From Deltaproteobacteria bacterium (GTDB lineage Bacteria > Desulfobacterota > GWC2-55-46 > JAJCZF01): a stretch of 37,093 bases of DNA. The stretch covers positions 1-37,093 of the forward strand of contig JAJCZF010000083.1 of the NCBI GenBank assembly GCA_029262535.1. Reading direction: 5' to 3'. The notes beneath the pieces are model-generated. The model did no database searches, was not told the origin of the DNA, and saw only the letters and a list, made by a program, of their open reading frames with translations. The translations under genes and the position numbers were made by a program. Each line of letters starts with the position of its first letter. The first letter of the stretch is position 1. This document shows, piece by piece, positions 34,858 through 37,093 of this stretch.

Positions 34858-35682
34858 GTGCTTAGAGAAACTATTGTCGCAGGGCGTTTTTACCCTGGCG
34901 ACCCGGATACGCTTTATAAAGAGATCGAAAGTTATATAAAAGGCCGCGCCGGGCGCGCCAATCAGGCAATAGAAAAACAGGACGCCATCGCAACCGTCGC
35001 CCCGCACGCCGGTTATATCTACTCGGGCAGTGTCGCCGGTTCGGTCTATTCGGCCATAAATATCCCGGACGAGATAATACTCATCGGCCCCAACCATACC
35101 GGGGCGGGCGCGGCCACATCTATCATGACGTCGGGCCAGTGGGAAACGCCTCTCGGAAACTTTTCAGTCAATACCGAACTCGCCGAAAAGATCATCGCCA
35201 CCGGCGCGCCCTTTACCGAAGATATACGCGCTCACCTCGGAGAACACTCGCTCGAAGTGCAGTTACCCTTCATCCACTACTTCAACCCCGAGGCGCGCAT
35301 CGTACCGATTACCGTCATGTTTAAGGACTATAACCGCTGCCGCAGACTCGGACTTGCCCTTGCAAAGGTTATTAAAGAGTACGATAAGAAGATACTGATC
35401 GCCGTAAGCTCAGACATGAACCATTACGAGCCTGACGAGCTAACACAAAAGAAGGACCATATGGCGATAGAGAAGATCCTCGACCTCGACCCCGAAGGGC
35501 TCTTAAAGGTAACATCGGAGAAAAATATCTCGATGTGCGGAGCCATCCCAACGGCCATAGCGCTCGTCGCCGCAATAGAGCTTGGCGCGACAGAGGCAGA
35601 GCTCTTAGACTACGCCACAAGCGGCAAGACTAGCGGCGACTTTAACGCCGTAGTCGGTTACGCCGGACTGCTTATAAAATAA
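34858..35682 (+). CDS. amrB: MEMO1-family / AmmeMemoRadiSam system protein B
   Basis: 274 residues from the GTG chosen because GGAGGG ends four bases ahead of it and the family starts with RETIVAGRFYP. An ATG 66 bp upstream would add a leader overlapping the promoter. Family motifs: PHAGYIYSG with a metal-type His near residue 50, GPNHTG, HSLEVQLPF, and SSDMNHYE. The fold is like class III extradiol dioxygenases. It is often beside AMMECR1 and radical-SAM genes, but neither is seen here. It lies upstream of gltX, which has its own promoter. Confidence 0.88.
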   Translation: MLRETIVAGRFYPGDPDTLYKEIESYIKGRAGRANQAIEKQDAIATVAPHAGYIYSGSVAGSVYSAINIPDEIILIGPNHTGAGAATSIMTSGQWETPLGNFSVNTELAEKIIATGAPFTEDIRAHLGEHSLEVQLPFIHYFNPEARIVPITVMFKDYNRCRRLGLALAKVIKEYDKKILIAVSSDMNHYEPDELTQKKDHMAIEKILDLDPEGLLKVTSEKNISMCGAIPTAIALVAAIELGATEAELLDYATSGKTSGDFNAVVGYAGLLIK

Positions 35683-35706
35683 GCCGACGCTTTTATTGAG
35701 AAAGAC

Positions 35707-35735
35707 TTGCCACAACCTGCTTCCCGCGTTATAAT
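35707..35735 (+). promoter_or_regulatory. Sigma-70 promoter of gltX
   Basis: TTGCCA and a perfect TATAAT with a 17-bp spacer, 36 bp before the gltX start. It begins 24 bp after the stop of the MEMO1-like gene. Confidence 0.75.
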
Positions 35736-35770
35736 CACCTGCTTGTATATTATTATTTAAGGAGAGATGA

Positions 35771-37093
35771 ATGACTGAAATACGCACACGCTTTGCGCCC
35801 TCGCCCACCGGATACCTCCACATAGGAGGAGCAAGGACGGCGCTCTTTAGCTACCTATACGCCAAGCAACAGGGCGGAGAATTTATATTAAGGATAGAAG
35901 ATACCGACCAGGCCCGTTCTAACGACGAGTCTGTCATAGCGATACTTGACGGCATGGAGTGGCTCGGCCTCAAGTGGGACGAGGGGCCGCACTTCCAGAG
36001 CGAGATGTTCGAAGGCTACCGCGAGTTCGCCGAGTGGTTATTCGGCAAGGGGCTCGCCTATAAGTGTTACTGCACCCCGGTTGAACTCGAACAGCGCAGA
36101 AAACACGCCATGGAAGAGGGGCGCTCGCCCATGTACGATCAAAAGTGCAGAACGCGTGAACGCGCGCGCCCCGGGTACGAACACCCGGCCATACGCTTTA
36201 AGATCGAGCCCGGCGAGACGACCTTTAACGACATGGTAAAGGGCCCTATCACCATAGACCATTCGGAGATCGAAGATTTCATCATACTACGCGGAGACCG
36301 CACGGCGACATATAACCTGACCGTCGTCGTTGACGACGCCGGAATGAAGGTCTCTCATATAATCAGGGGCGACGACCATATAAATAATACGCCGAAACAG
36401 ATAATGCTCTACGATGCCCTCTCTCAAGGTATCCCCCAGTTCGCTCACCTGCCGATGATACTGGGGGCGGACAAGGCGCGGCTATCGAAACGCCACGGCG
36501 CTACAAGCGTCATGGCTTACCGTGATATGGGTTACCTGCCCGAGGCCCTTATAAACTACCTCGCGCGTCTCGGCTGGTCATGCGGCGACGAAGAAATATT
36601 TACGATGGACGAGCTGCTGGAGAAATTCTCCTTCGATAATGTCGGAAAGTCGTCCGGTGTCTTCAATCCGGAAAAGCTCTTATGGCTCAACCAACATTAT
36701 ATAAAAGAGGCCTCTAACGAAAAACTCGCCGAACTTCTAAAACGCCACCTTGCCGATCTCGACATAGATACCGAAGGTCTAGAGAATCTGCCGCAGATAG
36801 CCGGTACGCTAAAGGAACGCGCAAAGACACTGGTCGAAATGGCAGAAGGCGCAAAGTTCTACTTCATCGACGAATTCGAATATCAGGAAAAGGCCGCCAG
36901 AAAGTTCTTGAAAAAAGAAAAGGCGCCGCTCTTCGATAGCCTTATAGAGAAGCTCGAAGCGCTCGACCCCTTTACCGAAGAGGCGGTCGAAGGGGCCTTT
37001 AATACTCTAATGGAAGAGCTCGACCTGAAGCTAGGAAAGCTTGCACAACCGGTGCGCGTCGCCGTCACAGGCACCACGATGAGTCCGGGAATA
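35771..37093 (+). CDS. gltX: Glutamyl-tRNA synthetase, cut by the window edge
   Basis: 441 codons are present without a stop; the full enzyme is about 465-480 residues. It charges tRNA-Glu. The HIGH motif is FAPSPTGYLHIGGARTA at the N-terminus. The zinc-like stretch CYCTP is seen near 100. KLSKR-type loop: ARLSKRHGATSV near 237. The C-terminal anticodon-binding half ends in TGTTMSPGI, close to the normal end. The start ATG has AAGGAG six bases ahead; an ATG 4 bases earlier in another frame closes at once. Confidence 0.97.
   Translation, partial: MTEIRTRFAPSPTGYLHIGGARTALFSYLYAKQQGGEFILRIEDTDQARSNDESVIAILDGMEWLGLKWDEGPHFQSEMFEGYREFAEWLFGKGLAYKCYCTPVELEQRRKHAMEEGRSPMYDQKCRTRERARPGYEHPAIRFKIEPGETTFNDMVKGPITIDHSEIEDFIILRGDRTATYNLTVVVDDAGMKVSHIIRGDDHINNTPKQIMLYDALSQGIPQFAHLPMILGADKARLSKRHGATSVMAYRDMGYLPEALINYLARLGWSCGDEEIFTMDELLEKFSFDNVGKSSGVFNPEKLLWLNQHYIKEASNEKLAELLKRHLADLDIDTEGLENLPQIAGTLKERAKTLVEMAEGAKFYFIDEFEYQEKAARKFLKKEKAPLFDSLIEKLEALDPFTEEAVEGAFNTLMEELDLKLGKLAQPVRVAVTGTTMSPGI

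Overview
This is a 37 kb stretch of a bacterial chromosome of roughly even base composition. Almost every gene from the left edge to about 34.6 kb lies on the minus strand, apart from one glycosyltransferase-like gene, one possible microgene and two genes at the right edge. The order tyrS, ymdB, rny, fthC, 6S RNA, zapA, zapB is typical of the former Deltaproteobacteria (Desulfobacterota and relatives). RNase Y argues against a gammaproteobacterium. The lineage is an inference from gene order and gene content; no rRNA is present.

Region by region. 1-1.2 kb: SRP RNA and two serine tRNAs set among repeats. 1.2-8.8 kb: a lipoprotein, tyrS, the phosphodiesterase ymdB, rny, fthC, 6S RNA, zapA and a ZapB-like gene (translation, RNA decay, folate metabolism, division). 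9.2-14.3 kb: a CotH-kinase/beta-helix membrane protein, a DUF4956 membrane protein and a VTC-like polyphosphate polymerase domain protein, a recurring three-gene set. 14.4-22.4 kb: a GT-C-like membrane protein on the plus strand behind a promoter with a perfect 16-bp palindrome, converging on two tandem YfhO-type giant membrane proteins. 22.7-25.4 kb: SppA, a RAYT transposase between its own repeats, a His-rich small protein and a LOG-family protein. 25.5-30.6 kb: guaA, guaB, a Ppx/GppA phosphatase, and an ExbD/ExbB pair. 31-34.6 kb: a possible 29-residue microgene, a gamma-carbonic-anhydrase-like protein, and a DUF5989/SxtJ/carbamoyltransferase set. 34.8 kb to the end: a MEMO1-like protein and gltX, cut by the window edge.

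The most unusual layer is not protein coding. The intergenic spaces carry at least five families of short palindromic repeats. Family A (about 120 bp) sits beside the SRP RNA, both tRNA-Ser genes and 6S RNA, always with the same end facing the RNA gene. Family B (about 65 bp) begins with a short hairpin whose arms differ between copies but stay complementary, followed by a T-rich run and a second CGCGGA/TCCGCG stem; it often lies directly after stop codons. Family C is a near-perfect palindrome around CGGTTCAAGGT. Family D flanks the RAYT transposase and recurs elsewhere. Family E is a 17-bp GGTGGGC hairpin. A and B elements are found nested and fused. Together these families look like the window's best candidate for something poorly described.
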